The notes beneath the pieces are model-generated. The model had not been told where the DNA came from. It ran no database searches and worked only from the letters and a program-made list of their open reading frames with translations. From assembly GCA_027575805.1 (NCBI GenBank), contig JANBPU010000071.1, forward strand, positions 1 to 64,000: a DNA stretch of 64,000 nt, in the 5' to 3' direction. The DNA is from Mycoemilia scoparia. Taxonomy: Eukaryota; Kickxellomycota; Kickxellomycetes; Kickxellales; Kickxellaceae. Positions within the stretch are counted from its first letter, which is position 1. Each line of letters begins with the position of its first letter. Positions 21,226 to 32,499 of the stretch are shown one piece after another. The translations under genes were made by a program, and so were the position numbers.

Positions 21226-22609
21226 ATGACCTCAGTTGGTACAGGTGTAAGCATTATAGTTAGAAAATGATCATACTTTGAATTATTCAACCGCTGAGCC
21301 GAATTTCATGATCCATTATATAGTACGACATTTCTTCAAGCACATATTCTACAGAAGGAAGAATATACCAAGTTGAATATGCCACTCAAGCTGCTAATTC
21401 CTTTGGGTAAATACATATTATTTTTTATCGGAACTATATACACTACGGAAAGTAATGTCATGGAGACACTAATACGATTGGCTGCTTAATAATGTAGAAC
21501 TTCGATTGGAATGAAAGTAAACAATGGCGTTATACTGGGCTCTGTATCTCGCAAGATCTCTAAACTGCTAAAACCAGCTTCAAACAAATGCATTTCGCAC
21601 GTTGATAAGCATATTGGCATTGTAAGCTATCCACAAGACGGCTTATTTATAATAATGATCTATTGTGAATTGGGCATTCAAATATGTTTACAATATATTG
21701 AATTAACATAACTGTTTAGGCTACAACTGGATGGACAGCCGATGCACGTGAAATTTTAAATATTGCTAGAAGAGAGGCTGAAAACTATCGTAGCTCATAT
21801 AAAATCCCACCACCAACAACAGTAAGCAATCTCTATTAGTGCATTTAGTATTTCCATATTGCTATTATCATTGGTTTGACCATTTATGTAAATCCACTAT
21901 AGCAAGTTGTTCAAAGACTGGGATTTTACATCCATGCCCATACTCTATATTCATCCGTAAGACCATTTGGTGTTAACAGTATAATCGGTGGAAAGGATGA
22001 CAATGGATACCACTTGCACATGATTGAGCCATCTGGAGAACATTGGGTATGTTTGTTTGTGTTGAATTTATATGTTAATAAGTTTTGCAGCATGATACTG
22101 ACACAGACAGCTTTTTACACGTAGGGCTATCGTGGATGCGTTGTTGGCAAGGGCCAGAAGGAAGTCAAAACAGAACTGGAAAGAATTGACCTAGATAACA
22201 TTGACCCCACATTAGCTGTAAACAGAATGGTAAAGATGTAAGTAATAAATTTGAATATATACAATGATAGCATTGGTATTCAATAGCCATAATAATTCAA
22301 CCATATTGAATTGCTTTTATTCGATAGGCTTCTGAAGGCCCACAGAGATAGCGAGAAAGAAGAACCATATCATATGGAAATTTCATGGGTCACAGAGGAA
22401 ACTAATGGTTACCACGAAAGAGTTCCACAAAATATCATTGATGATGCAATCAACCAATTTGAGGTAATAATTGCTATACTTTTACAGATTTCAAGATCAA
22501 ATTATAAAGTATATGTACTAACTGTCAATTTTAATTCCAATAGAATGAAGGACATGAGGGTGAAGGTGAGGGCGCTGATGAGGCACAGGAGACCATGGAA
22601 GTCGAATAG
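21226..22609 (+). CDS. PRE10: 20S proteasome subunit alpha-7 (PSMA3/Pre10)
   Basis: A structural alpha-ring subunit of the 20S proteasome. About eight small exons. Exon 1 is only MTSVGTG, joining YDISSSTYSTEGRIYQVEYA, the alpha-subunit N-terminal signature. MTS-GTG is specific to the alpha-7 type. Following blocks are GTSIGMKVNNGVILGSVSRK, HVDKHIGI, ATTGWTADAREILNIARREA, QRLGFYIHAHTLYSSVRPFG, MIEPSGEHWGYRGCVVGKGQ, and an acidic tail ending DEAQETMEVE, as is usual for alpha-7. Length and order match the family, and no catalytic Thr is expected in an alpha subunit. It converges with UBA4 about 195 bp away. Confidence 0.93.
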
Positions 22610-22803
22610 ATGCTGCTCCGAACGAATTCCAAACAAATTTTTAAGTTTTCTTCATCCAGCATGGGTATCTATCTGCCTATCGTATTTTCAAATTGTTATA
22701 TTATCCGAAAATAAACCAGGAGTTATAAATAGTATACATTCATAAGCTGAAGTATAAATTCTGACAGGTTAAACCAAAAGAGCGAAAATATACGTAAAAT
22801 GCG

Positions 22804-24857
22804 CTAGTATGAAGGAATGGTACTATCAATTTCGCTGGACCATCCATCCAAGCCACCAATGATGTTGAAGCAGTCACGAACTCCATAAACCTCCTTAAGC
22901 TTGACAACAGCCATCTGAGAATAATTTCCTCGCTTACAAATAGTATAGACCGGGTCTCCAGTCAATATATTCCTAATTTCAGGAGAATCTTCACTCAGGT
23001 TCTTGAGAGGAATGTCTAGTTCAAGATAATACAATCATGTTGAGAATGGTTGTTATTAATGCTTCAAATAATGACACTATTTTATCATGAATGGCGTTGA
23101 CCCTGAAACTTTTAACTTACTAATAGAGCCTGGCAAAGAAACGATCTTAAATTCAGCTTCGTCTCGTACATCAATAAGAACATGTGGAATCCTACCAGCT
23201 TTAATCTTTCCATACTCTCTACAAGTTACTTGGGAAGATCGACCATCCAGTATCTTCCATTGTGTAGGCTATAAATATGCAGTTAGATGTGTTAGCCAAT
23301 ATCTGTAATTGTGGATTGCTAATGCCACAAATATCACCAATACGTAGTCTTTGTACCTTGTCGTTATAACCTGAACCGCAAAACTGGGGATAGTCTATAA
23401 GTTCGCTTATTGTTGGAGAATCACCACAAACCACACAATCCTTACGACGCGACCGGATCTTTACATTGCGGAAATGGGGATAGCTTTTGTAGGAAAATAG
23501 CAACATATTTGGTGGCTCGTTGGCTAGAATAAACCACAGTTTGCTTAGTTTAAATTTCTGGGCCCATATAATTCTGGTATTTTTGTTAGAACATGCTTTA
23601 TACCTTTAGATCCGGTGACAATTTTTACCACTTCCAATGCTTCAAGACAACCTATAATTCCAGGGACTAAGATAATGGTTTTTTTGTTAGACTCTTTGCT
23701 GAATACGTTGAAGTTTCCAAACGGAATGGTATTATGAATCATGGACGACATACCGATTCCCAAGACACCCGTTTCTGAGCAATTCATTACAGCATTTGAC
23801 GGCGGTGGTTTCGGGAACATACAGCGATAACAAGGACCTCCATTATAATTGTACGTAGTCAGCTACTTAACAACAGCGTTGTTTTTAAATGCCGTTAGTC
23901 GATGCGGTAGGTATAAATACCCAGTTTTTATACTGAAATTGGTGCATCCCTACCTGGCCATCTAGTCTTACTGCGCTGCCAGATACCAGTGGCTTATTGA
24001 GCAGGACGCAGGCATCATTTATGAGATAGCGAGTAGCTGGATTGTCAGACGCATCCACCACGACATCATATCTATATAAGACTCAAAACAGAAAACATTA
24101 ATTATAATACAAATGCTGGACCATTGACATTGCAGTTCCAATTTGGAGGATCGATGGAATTACCCTGAAACTATCTCCATAGCATTGGCGCTATCCAGCA
24201 GAGTATCGTATATATCGATCTTGCAAAGACTGTTGACGCTACATTAATCGAATTCCAATATAAAAATGTTAATCTGCGGCTCCAATACAACGTCGTCATT
24301 GCCAAATACTTTATCATGAGATTTTACTTGCTCATTCAAGGACTTTCTAGCCGATTCGACCTTGGAAACTCCAACACGAGATTCAGTGTGGATGACTTGG
24401 CGATGGATGTTGCTTATATCGACCACATCGTGATCGATTAGTCCGATACGGCCAATGCCCATAGCAGACAAGTAAAGTGAAGATGGGGATCCCAGCCCGC
24501 CTGCACCAACAATCAGCACTGATGCATTCTTCAGTGCAACCTGGCCTATATTCGCAACCTATAGTCAGGATATACTTGACAACATGGTCCGTTCATTTTA
24601 TATTTGTTCTTTCACTGCATACCTTCAACGGCTATTTCTGGGATCAACAACTGGCGACTGAATCTTTTTATTTCTGCGTTAGTCAGTCCATTTGCTTGTA
24701 ATATTTGATCTACATTTGTTTCTTTTTCGACTGGGCCAGATTCTGGATGCCCACTCTTTGCATCAAGCTGAGATTCGAGCTCGGCAACCCTTTCTCTTAA
24801 TGAAGCAATCTCCTTTTCGAGGTCCAATACCTTTTGATCCGTGCCAGTATCTTTCAT
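22804..24857 (-). CDS. UBA4: UBA4/MOCS3: Urm1/MoaD-activating E1 enzyme with rhodanese domain
   Basis: Activates and thiocarboxylates Urm1 for tRNA wobble-uridine thiolation (and MOCS2A for molybdopterin where present). The N-terminal coiled coil ([18 protein letters not shown]) is as in family members. The ThiF-type domain follows: [17 protein letters not shown], the nucleotide motif [51 protein letters not shown] and [12 protein letters not shown]. The adenylation domain carries zinc pairs CYRC and CVVC, plus [20 protein letters not shown] and [15 protein letters not shown]. The C-terminal rhodanese domain has the loop CKRGNYSQ with its catalytic Cys. About eight exons. The in-frame TAA at about 24246 lies in an intron (donor after GACGACGTT). 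The intron splitting GVLGI from VPGIIG is a multiple of three, so it can be misread as coding. Confidence 0.9.
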
Positions 24858-25122
24858 TTTCTAAAATGAATCATTTATATATATCTTAAAAAGTGTTGGT
24901 GCTCTTGTGCAGCCATTCGCTACAATACTTTTATTTGTGTGCTGTAGATCCAAGGGATGTATGGGAGCTAGGCATGCTTTTTAATTCGCTGATCAACCGA
25001 TTTTTACCATAATTTGTTGACACTCATTTTTATTTTATATTCTTAATAGTCGTGAATAGTCTATCAGTCGGGAAAATATTTAATTCTTTCATCTACACGT
25101 ATATATACATATTTGCTACATC

Positions 25123-26209
25123 ATGTTTGGTATACCGGTCGCTTCAAAATCGTCTAAGCGAAAAGAACCGGAAGTCGTTGTGTTTGACGACTCTGTCTTG
25201 AAAAAGGCAATTCCAAGTACAAGTAAAATGCGGAATTCGGGGTTTATGGTAAGCAGAAGATACTGAAGCATAGAATTGGTTTTCAAAAAAGGGACATTCA
25301 TTACATTGGCATGACCATTTTTTCACCGAAAAAAACAGGCATCAAAGATTTCCAAGATCAATAAAAAGAAGAAGGTCACGAAAAAGACTGAGGAGGAGCT
25401 CAAACAAGAGTAAGGCTGATGGGAGCACATATCAATTTATGGCCAAGACTATATTGAAATAGGGTACTAATATTAAACCGAATATAACCTAGGGAGGATG
25501 ATAAAGATAGGGATCGTGAATTGGAATTGCTGCTTAATAGTTCAAAGATCATCGAGAGCGTTAGTAAGTATACAATCACAATTTTGAAAAGATGTCTGAA
25601 CTGTTGTGCTTATAAGATACAGAAACTAAGCGCCCATACAATCACTCACTAGGTGCGTCGCAGCTTACTGGAAAGGAACGGCACAAATATAACCAAGAGC
25701 AGCTAACTAAGCTTGGATTGAAGGTTGGTATTAAACTGAAAGTGTCCTATTCTCATTTAGCTTATAAAATGCTAACCATATCTATATATTGGGATTAGTC
25801 TGCCAAGCAAGAACATGCGCCACGAAATATAAGATATGAAAAGCGGAAGTATAAAGAGGGCCTAGTATCAAAGGCAATTCAAGAGGCAAGTAAAGCTACA
25901 GCATTGATAAGTAAACCTGCGGTCTAAAGGTTATACCTTATTATTCTAACTCATGTTCCAACTGACATGTTTCAATAGCAAAAAGACCGTGGTCTTTTGA
26001 CAGACAATGTCAAGATGGAGATCAAGAACAACCTTTTGGGAACCAAAAAACCAAAACAGAAGCGTGAACTTCGCGGACTAAAGGCTTCAATTGGAAGATA
26101 CAGATCCGGAGCAATTACCCTCACACAGAGCGAAATAGACCGAGTCAACAAAAGCAATGCCCCTTCAAGAACATTCAACTTTAAGCCAAATAAGCGGAGG
26201 CGTAAATAA
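25123..26209 (+). CDS. Faf1/C1orf131-like nucleolar protein
   Basis: Probable ribosome-biogenesis factor. Yeast Faf1 and animal C1orf131 act in 40S (SSU processome) maturation. Six exons give a small, very Lys/Arg-rich protein beginning MFGIPVASKSSKRKEPEVVV. Blocks seen in order are KISKINKKKKVTKKTEEELK, KERHKYNQEQLTKLGLK, RNIRYEKRKYKEGLVSKA and the C-terminal LRGLKASIGRYRSGAITLTQ followed by SEIDRV. This last block matches the family pattern G-(K/R)-(F/Y)-(K/R)-x-G-x-(L/I)-x-(L/I)-x-x-x-(D/E)-I. The tail ends in a basic KPNKRRRK nuclear or nucleolar signal. Similarity beyond the last 40 residues is weak, so the name is tentative. Confidence 0.55.
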
Positions 26210-27430
26210 CCATGGAGTTGAATTCATAGTTTGTGGGCAAACGCTCTGGTGACCATCGGATGATGCAAGATTATAGCAAAGCGTAGATCCAATTTCCTGT
26301 ACTTTCTAATTTAGCAAAAATTTGTATAGTTAGAATACACCAGGTGATATCAATTGCAATATAGATGCGACTATCTCTTGCCCTGCCATTTTGTTTAATC
26401 ACAAGGGAGATTCCTTCATCCAAGCATACCAATACATGCAGCTCTCTATTTCTATCGCCATGTACCTGACATTGCTGCTACATAAGCTCCTACTAATACT
26501 GGGCTATGTTTCTAATAGAATTCTGTTGATTAAAATGGACTGTAATAGCAAAGATTTATAAATAAATAAACAACAGTCTTTAAACTTTTCTACAACACAG
26601 AAATGCATTGGAAAGATTTACTAACTTTGTTTATTTGGCAAGCAGTTCTCCACCAAAAGGGAACAGGCAGATACCCTCACACATTCCCTGCAAACCAGTC
26701 CGTAAGCTATGCATTTTATCTGGAGCCTCAGCGATGATTGGCTAGTTTTCAAGGAAACATCCTAGTACCCTTTTAGAGGAGAATCAGTCATATACATACA
26801 AAAACACTAAAATATTGCATGCATCGCATTGCTTTACCATGACAAACAAGCATTGTAGTAGTAAAAGGGCATCGGCCAAAATAAAGGTCGCTGTGTATTG
26901 CACAGACCAAATACAACGCCAATAGCAGATGCCTGGTTAAATGGTCTCGAACCTAAGCAGAGGACACACATGCCTTCGAATGTTCTTTCTAATAGACCAC
27001 GCGAAACTTGGCTCCTCATAGCCACAAATACTGGTTGCGCATGGCATCAGACCATTTTTAACCTTGGTTGATCACTGAGATTGCCAGAAAAAGTTGTGTA
27101 GCATATCCCAAGCTTCGATTAGTGTGGGAGAGTGGGAGAGAGGAGAGGTTGTGGAGGGGCCCATAGATAAAGATCAAATCAAAGATGTAAATCCAAGCGC
27201 CATGGCTTCTTTAATCCTATTGGGCTATGCAATTGTTCTCATCTTGAACCTTGAATGTCCTTAGCAGCGCCCTTGAGAGACTTTCTCGTCTGTCGTGCGT
27301 GCCAAAAAGGGTTGTTTGCTGGTTCGTTTGGAGTCACAAACCTGTTGCTCTTTAAGCTTTTACTTTTTGTGCTGTTGTGAACAGTGTGTATATATACCCG
27401 CATATTGCTATTCTACGCTGTCCCTCAACC
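26210..27430. other. Intergenic with a family B repeat
   Basis: 1.2 kb between the Faf1-like stop and the KH gene start. Contains the family B copy (26646-26783). Nothing else coding is supported. A purine-rich gtgggagagtgggagagagg tract lies at about 27123. Confidence 0.55.
26646..26783 (+). mobile_element. Family B MITE-like repeat copy 2
   Basis: Ends ttctccaccaaaaggg and cccttttagaggagaa are near-perfect inverted repeats. Interior words aacaggcagata, cattccctgcaaa, ctcagcgatgattggc and agtaccc match the other three copies. This is the clearest copy for defining termini, at 138 bp. Confidence 0.85.
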
Positions 27431-29434
27431 ATGTCGGAATACGGATACGACTATATGGACGGTGCTGGAAGAGAGCACAACGCTGGTAGCCAGTTCCAGA
27501 GCGACGAAAGTGGAAAACGAAGAGTCACTCTATCCGATTACTGGAATTCACGTAGTAACCTAGCACTCCGCGGGAATGGGTCGCAAGAGGATTTTGGTGC
27601 TGGTCAGAATGTCGAGCCAACAAATGAGATGGAGGAGCTTAGACAATTGCTTGGTGCAAACTTTGATTCGACAAATGGCGCCGGGAATGGTATAGCACCA
27701 GGCGTTTTTGGCATGGACTTTCAGGCTGGCCAGCCACCAGAAACCCCTGGCGGATCACCGACCCATATGATGGTCGAGAGCACAGAGGACCCCGAAAATT
27801 TTAAAGCCGATAGAAATGGAGAATCTGGTGGGAGCCACTCCCAAAATCAAGACAGAGATAGGGGCAGGAATTCTAGTGGAAGAAAAGGCCGCAGAAATAG
27901 ATCCCGTGACAGCAGAGATTACAGGAGTCGTAGCAGCGACAGGAGTCCAAGTCGCAGACGGCATTCACGGAGCCCTGATTCACGCTGCCGCACATCTGAC
28001 CGACGCACCAACAGCCGTGAAAACAAGGGCAGCAGTCATGCCAGGTCCTCCCGTCGAGACAGATCTTCGAGTCGTGACAAAAAAAGACTGTCGATGAGAT
28101 CCGTTTTTGCCTACGAGGATGGCGGAATCATCATTGGCAGCAGAGGCGTGCATCTGAGCAAGCTGCGTCGCACAGTTCCCGAAGTAGAATGGAATATATC
28201 GACAGAGTCCAACGACAAGCAGGACCGTGTTTTGGAAATTAAAGGGCCCATGGACAAGATTGCTGAGGCGTACCAGGCTCTGGCTGACCACTTTATTTCA
28301 CAAAATGTCCACATTGATTTCCCACTGCCCGTTCATTCATCCAACCCGCGAGAAAATGTAGACACCTCAGAGCCATTTGTGGCAATAAGGCTGCTACTGC
28401 CACACAAGACCTGTGGCGCAATTATTGGAAGAAATAGTGAGACTCTGATCGAAACCCGCATCAAGTGCCGTGCTCGCAGACTGTATGTCTACCGGGACCG
28501 CATTCCTAGCACTCGCGAAAGAGTCGTCGAGATAATAGGAACCCCAATCTCCATAAAGAAAATATTCTTGGAGCTGGGTAAGCAGGTTGAGCGAACACTG
28601 GCCGATGATCAGGCGGATTCGACCCTCTATAGGCCAGCGAGGGATGGAATTAGAAAGTTCCTGCGTAGTCAGGACGTTCAGGAAAGCAAAGTTACTCTTG
28701 AGCCGCTTAATCGGGGGTCCACCTCAAGCGGGACCAGAAACAATGCAAAAGCAGGCTCCTCCGACCGGGGACATCGCAGGAGATCTCGGAGAGGCAGTAT
28801 TGGCGAGAGAAGCGATAAAAGCAACGCCACCCCAACCAAGAGAAGCGATAGCCGGAATAGAAGCTCCCGCAGAAGAGGCTCCCGCTCGAGAAGTAGCTCG
28901 CGTAAACGGCGTCGCGACCGCTCCTATGATTCTCGCTCCCGGTCACCTGCAAGCAAGTCAACCCGGTATTCTCACAATCGCTCGTCAAACCATGGCCGCT
29001 CCTCACATCGCCAGGATGCCAATGGTCGCGACTCTGACAAAAAGCATCCCAGAAAACCAGCATCCCAAAAGGCAATGGATGACGAGGCTTACTCTATCAA
29101 TGGTAGCAGCACATCTTTAAAACCCAAGGATGCTGTTCCCAGTTTAATAAATAATGCCGAGATGCAGCAAAAGCCGGCTAAAGAATACTATAACCCCGAA
29201 GAGTCCCTGAATAATGACGACAATGACGATGCCCAAAGTACTTCATCTTCCTCTTCTTGGGACATCCCCACACACAACAGACGGAAACCAGCACTGACCC
29301 TCAGCACTCCCCAGCACAAGACTCGAAGCAGCCGCAGGAACACGAACGCAGCATTTCAAGCATCCTCTGTAGCAGAGCATGATAGCGCAAGTGGAGGTGA
29401 AAGCGATCGCGAGTACCAAGACGGCTGGGCTTAA
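27431..29434 (+). CDS. RS-rich double KH-domain RNA-binding protein (hnRNP K/PCBP-like)
   Basis: Probable mRNA-binding or splicing-associated protein. A single exon. The ATG at 27431 (aaccATGtcg) gives 667 residues and is preferred over an upstream in-frame ATG in a hydrophobic leader. After an acidic N-terminus comes an RS/RD-rich region (about 140-235). KH1 follows (about 237-300, SVFAYEDGGIIIGSRGVHLS with a GSRG loop), then KH2 (about 330-400, AIRLLLPHKTCGAIIGRNSE). In KH2 the GxxG loop reads GRNS and so lacks the final Gly. A second RS region (about 440-560) has SRS/RRRSR runs and is followed by a Ser/Asn/Asp tail. Yeast Hek2 and Pbp2 are related KH proteins but lack such RS arms, which point instead to an SR-like splicing role. 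A (CT)n tract lies just after the stop. Confidence 0.8.
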   Translation: MSEYGYDYMDGAGREHNAGSQFQSDESGKRRVTLSDYWNSRSNLALRGNGSQEDFGAGQNVEPTNEMEELRQLLGANFDSTNGAGNGIAPGVFGMDFQAGQPPETPGGSPTHMMVESTEDPENFKADRNGESGGSHSQNQDRDRGRNSSGRKGRRNRSRDSRDYRSRSSDRSPSRRRHSRSPDSRCRTSDRRTNSRENKGSSHARSSRRDRSSSRDKKRLSMRSVFAYEDGGIIIGSRGVHLSKLRRTVPEVEWNISTESNDKQDRVLEIKGPMDKIAEAYQALADHFISQNVHIDFPLPVHSSNPRENVDTSEPFVAIRLLLPHKTCGAIIGRNSETLIETRIKCRARRLYVYRDRIPSTRERVVEIIGTPISIKKIFLELGKQVERTLADDQADSTLYRPARDGIRKFLRSQDVQESKVTLEPLNRGSTSSGTRNNAKAGSSDRGHRRRSRRGSIGERSDKSNATPTKRSDSRNRSSRRRGSRSRSSSRKRRRDRSYDSRSRSPASKSTRYSHNRSSNHGRSSHRQDANGRDSDKKHPRKPASQKAMDDEAYSINGSSTSLKPKDAVPSLINNAEMQQKPAKEYYNPEESLNNDDNDDAQSTSSSSSWDIPTHNRRKPALTLSTPQHKTRSSRRNTNAAFQASSVAEHDSASGGESDREYQDGWA

Positions 29435-29472
29435 AAATATATATGTACTCTTTATTAGCAACCAGTACCTCT

Positions 29473-29509
<37 letters not shown>

Positions 29510-30086
29510 CTATTACTCAATCTTCTTTATACTTCCTTTTTGTTCTTATATCGTTGACCTAATCTCATCACTTGTGTGTACTTCGTATGCTATTTGACAA
29601 ACTAAATAATTCAAGTGACGTTTCTTGTCCTCTCTCAAAATCTCTCGCTCTCTATCTTTAAAAATACTTCAATTGATAATATTGTCAGCAAAATACTTTT
29701 AATGAGAAAAACCATAACTTACACAACAGCCAAAGAACATCGCAGCCTTTGGAGCTGTTATTTAAAAGGCTGGCCTGCTATTCATTAACCTTATTCTTTG
29801 ACCACACTTCTGTCTTCGCCCAGTCACCTACCCACACATATTCTTTAATGTGTACATGCATTATATATACATTTAGCTTTGTTGTACTAGTTTTAAATCA
29901 AAATTGACCCTAAATATACTCATCGACCCTTACATTTTGCCAAATACCTCTAAGCATTTCTGTGACTGCGCATAAATATTGGGCTATAACATATCCATCG
30001 TTATTCTATACAAGGATATACTATTAGTCATATACTAACAACCTTCAACCGCCTCAAAATCACACAAACGTATATATATATATATA
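29435..30086. other. Intergenic with CT microsatellite
   Basis: 3' region of the KH gene, including a CT-repeat tract of about 35 bp (about 29473-29507), then AT-rich promoter DNA of the membrane protein. A TA repeat (about 30070-30086) abuts the next ATG. Confidence 0.6.
29473..29507 (+). repeat. CT microsatellite
   Basis: About 15 uninterrupted CT units following ctttctct, located 39 bp after the KH-protein stop codon and probably in its 3' UTR. Confidence 0.9.
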
Positions 30087-31325
30087 ATGACAGCGGACAG
30101 CGCAACCCAACCCTTTGCGCAGTTGTCGGCCGAAAAGAATGACCAAGTTGAAGCTAAAATTCCAAAGAGAAACCTAGTAAAAGGGCTGCACAAGATACCC
30201 AATACATTCATCTCCTGGAAGGACGATTTTTGTGAAAGGCTCCGCCAAGATACGAGGCTGAGAGACGAATGCTTTGTCACATCGTACTTCATATCACCGC
30301 TAGCCTTATTTATTATCCGGATAGCTATGCTTGTATATTCTATACTCGTATTAATTGGCAGCCTGATAATGTGCATCGACAATGATGATGGGGGAGTTTG
30401 GCTTGGGTATTTTACAGTACTTTGCTACTTTGGAATAGTAATCTATTTTGGTTTGGCCACATACAACACGGGGAGATACTTGTGGATGCAGCACGTAAAG
30501 AAGAAAGGGGCGGCCAAGGGCAACGGACAGAACAGTGCTAATAGCGAAAAGCTTGTCTGCGAGGATGATGAGGACAGCACATCGGCCTTGCATCGGATTA
30601 CCATCGGACTGCAGTGGATATTCTATGAAACAGCGTTTTCGCTGGCACCGTTCATGACGACGGTCTTTTGGGTCTTTCTAAAGTCTTATGTTGGGTCCTG
30701 GAAGCCATTCAATTCCTGGGTTAATATCAGCATGCATGCTCTGAATGTCGTATTCATGCTGTCCGAGTTTGCACTGGGAAGAATTGGAATGTCGCCATGG
30801 CACATCATCCTTATGGCCGCCATTCTTCTGCTGTATCTTGGGCTTTTGTATACCGTTTATGGCATCCACTCCTACTTTATGTACTTTTTGTTTGATTTTC
30901 ACTTTACCCAAGCCTACGTGGTTCTTTTCTGCTTGCTGCTGCTCGACACAGCATGCATATACTATGTTTTGGCCCTGATGCTTCACTATTGGAGAGATCG
31001 CTACCTTGCTGGAAAGACCGTCTCTCTGCCTAGCTTTGCATCTCACAACAGTCTTGATCAGCAGGATCTGCAACAACATCAGCCACAACAACTTCAATCG
31101 GATGTCCAGAATGACATAAATGGCAACCACCACTCCTCTGTAACTTTTGGCAGAGCTGATGGGGCCAGTCTTCGGTCCTCCATAAGAAACCGCAATAGAA
31201 GCAACAGCAACACCAGCAGTTGTAGTAGCAACAGTAGCAACATTGGCCGTAGTTCACAAAACCAGTTGTCAACACAACAACTTACTTCCTCTCAAGCCCA
31301 TCCCGCCCTTACACATGGTCATTAG
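30087..31325 (+). CDS. Six-span membrane protein, Q/N/S-rich C-terminus
   Basis: Single exon, 412 residues. The soluble N-terminus (1-65) is followed by six hydrophobic spans: about 68-95 (SPLALFIIRIAMLVYSILVL), 105-130 (YFTVLCYFGIVIYFGLATY), 172-196 (YETAFSLAPFMTTVFWVFL), 208-230 (INISMHALNVVFMLSEF-like), 236-268 (HIILMAAILLLYLGLLYTVY) and 273-302 (AYVVLFCLLLLDTACIYYVL). The pattern of N-x-x-x-H in span 4 and paired aromatic residues resembles FAR-17a/AIG1 or Rolling-stone type proteins, but I cannot choose between them. The tail (about 320-412) is poly-Gln/Asn/Ser-rich and probably cytosolic and disordered. No signal peptide. Reaction unknown. Confidence 0.75.
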   Translation: MTADSATQPFAQLSAEKNDQVEAKIPKRNLVKGLHKIPNTFISWKDDFCERLRQDTRLRDECFVTSYFISPLALFIIRIAMLVYSILVLIGSLIMCIDNDDGGVWLGYFTVLCYFGIVIYFGLATYNTGRYLWMQHVKKKGAAKGNGQNSANSEKLVCEDDEDSTSALHRITIGLQWIFYETAFSLAPFMTTVFWVFLKSYVGSWKPFNSWVNISMHALNVVFMLSEFALGRIGMSPWHIILMAAILLLYLGLLYTVYGIHSYFMYFLFDFHFTQAYVVLFCLLLLDTACIYYVLALMLHYWRDRYLAGKTVSLPSFASHNSLDQQDLQQHQPQQLQSDVQNDINGNHHSSVTFGRADGASLRSSIRNRNRSNSNTSSCSSNSSNIGRSSQNQLSTQQLTSSQAHPALTHGH

Positions 31326-31530
31326 AAACGAAATACCCTCTATCCCTCACATATTCTAATAACTGCATTTCAACCAGCATCTAAATACTCCTACCCAAAC
31401 ATTTAAATAGCATATTTCTGTATTACTTTTTAAAACAACTAAATTCTAAATTTCAAAAAAGCTAAGCTTCAAGCTTATTATATGATGCGTGAATTTATAC
31501 ATGTTTGGGCCTCAGAGCGTTTACTTCTGA

Positions 31531-32031
31531 TTAAAGTGATGTGGGATGGCCTACGGCCTTTAGTGCTGCCTTCCAGTCATGTGGCTTGTTAGTTTTGCCT
31601 TCCCAGAACCCTTTGCTTTTTGATCTCTCTTCCTCGATCTTGGAGACGATAGTCTTGTAGCTCTTTTCTGGATCAACCGGGTGACCAGCCTCCTCCTTGG
31701 CCTTGTATAACTCCTCGATACTTGGGTGTAGCCGAACCATCCATGCCTCCTTCATGCTAGCCGATACTCTGGTTTCTACAGGGTTCTTGGCAAGCTCCTT
31801 TAGGACTTCTTGGTTTCTCTCAGGCTTTATAATCAAGTGGCCAAAGTTCTTGAGGTTTTTAATATGCTTGGCTTTATATTGTGAGTAGGTTAATTCGCTG
31901 CATTGGGTGGGGAATGTTCGCAATAGATTGTGGTAGAGCTGGCGTAATGTCTGCGGTCCGTGGTTTTTAATCGTTAGCTTTATGAGGGTGTTAATTTCAG
32001 CCTTCATTTCCTTTGGGAGTGACTTGGACAT
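31531..32031 (-). CDS. Small basic protein of unknown function
   Basis: The chosen start, ATG at 32031, begins MSKSLPKEMKAEINTLIKL, giving 166 residues. The upstream in-frame extension (to 32106) is hydrophobic and unlike the rest. The protein is helical and Lys/Glu-rich, with segments GPQTLRQLYHNLLRTFPTQC, EAWMVRLHPSIEELYKAKEE and KPHDWKAALKAVGHPTSL. The N-terminal part looks like a winged or helical bundle fold. Size and charge would suit a mitochondrial ribosomal or assembly factor, but I recognise no family. No intron. Confidence 0.6.
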   Translation of the reverse strand: MSKSLPKEMKAEINTLIKLTIKNHGPQTLRQLYHNLLRTFPTQCSELTYSQYKAKHIKNLKNFGHLIIKPERNQEVLKELAKNPVETRVSASMKEAWMVRLHPSIEELYKAKEEAGHPVDPEKSYKTIVSKIEEERSKSKGFWEGKTNKPHDWKAALKAVGHPTSL

Positions 32032-32499
32032 TTTTGTGGTCGATTTTGTGATACGTATATACTTTGCTAAAAATATTGACCAATATGTGAAGTAAAATTC
32101 AAGCAAGAGCGTTTGTTAAATAATTGATAAAAAGTTGGATTGTTATTCTACTTGCTCAATATCATTGAACAAAAAACCCTGATTATGTTTATTTTTGATC
32201 AAATTTTTGACAGTGATTGATTAATGAATGAATAGTATTGGTAAAATAAACACGAGTCCTTGGATGGTTCTAGATGGGAATTTGCATCTAATATAGGCAT
32301 CAGTTCAATGGCAAAGGATTTTTGTTAGAAGGAGTAACTGCATATTAACCGGCCTAATATAACAATGCACCTTTTAGATCCGTTTTTGCCTGGCACAGAG
32401 TGAAATGCAGCTATTTGACCAAAAGGCCCCTGTAGTTTATAGACTAACAAACAAACCAAAACAATCTAGCTAAATAAAAGTCATAAATGCACAATGGTT
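32032..32499. other. Intergenic
   Basis: 468 bp between the 5' end of the small unknown gene and the 3' end of the KAR4-like gene. AT-rich, nothing recognised. Confidence 0.5.

Noticed and set aside
24236..24280. In-frame TAA suggesting a broken UBA4
   Set aside because: A GT donor after GACGACGTT and acceptor GCAAG remove it and leave a family-like [16 protein letters not shown] junction.
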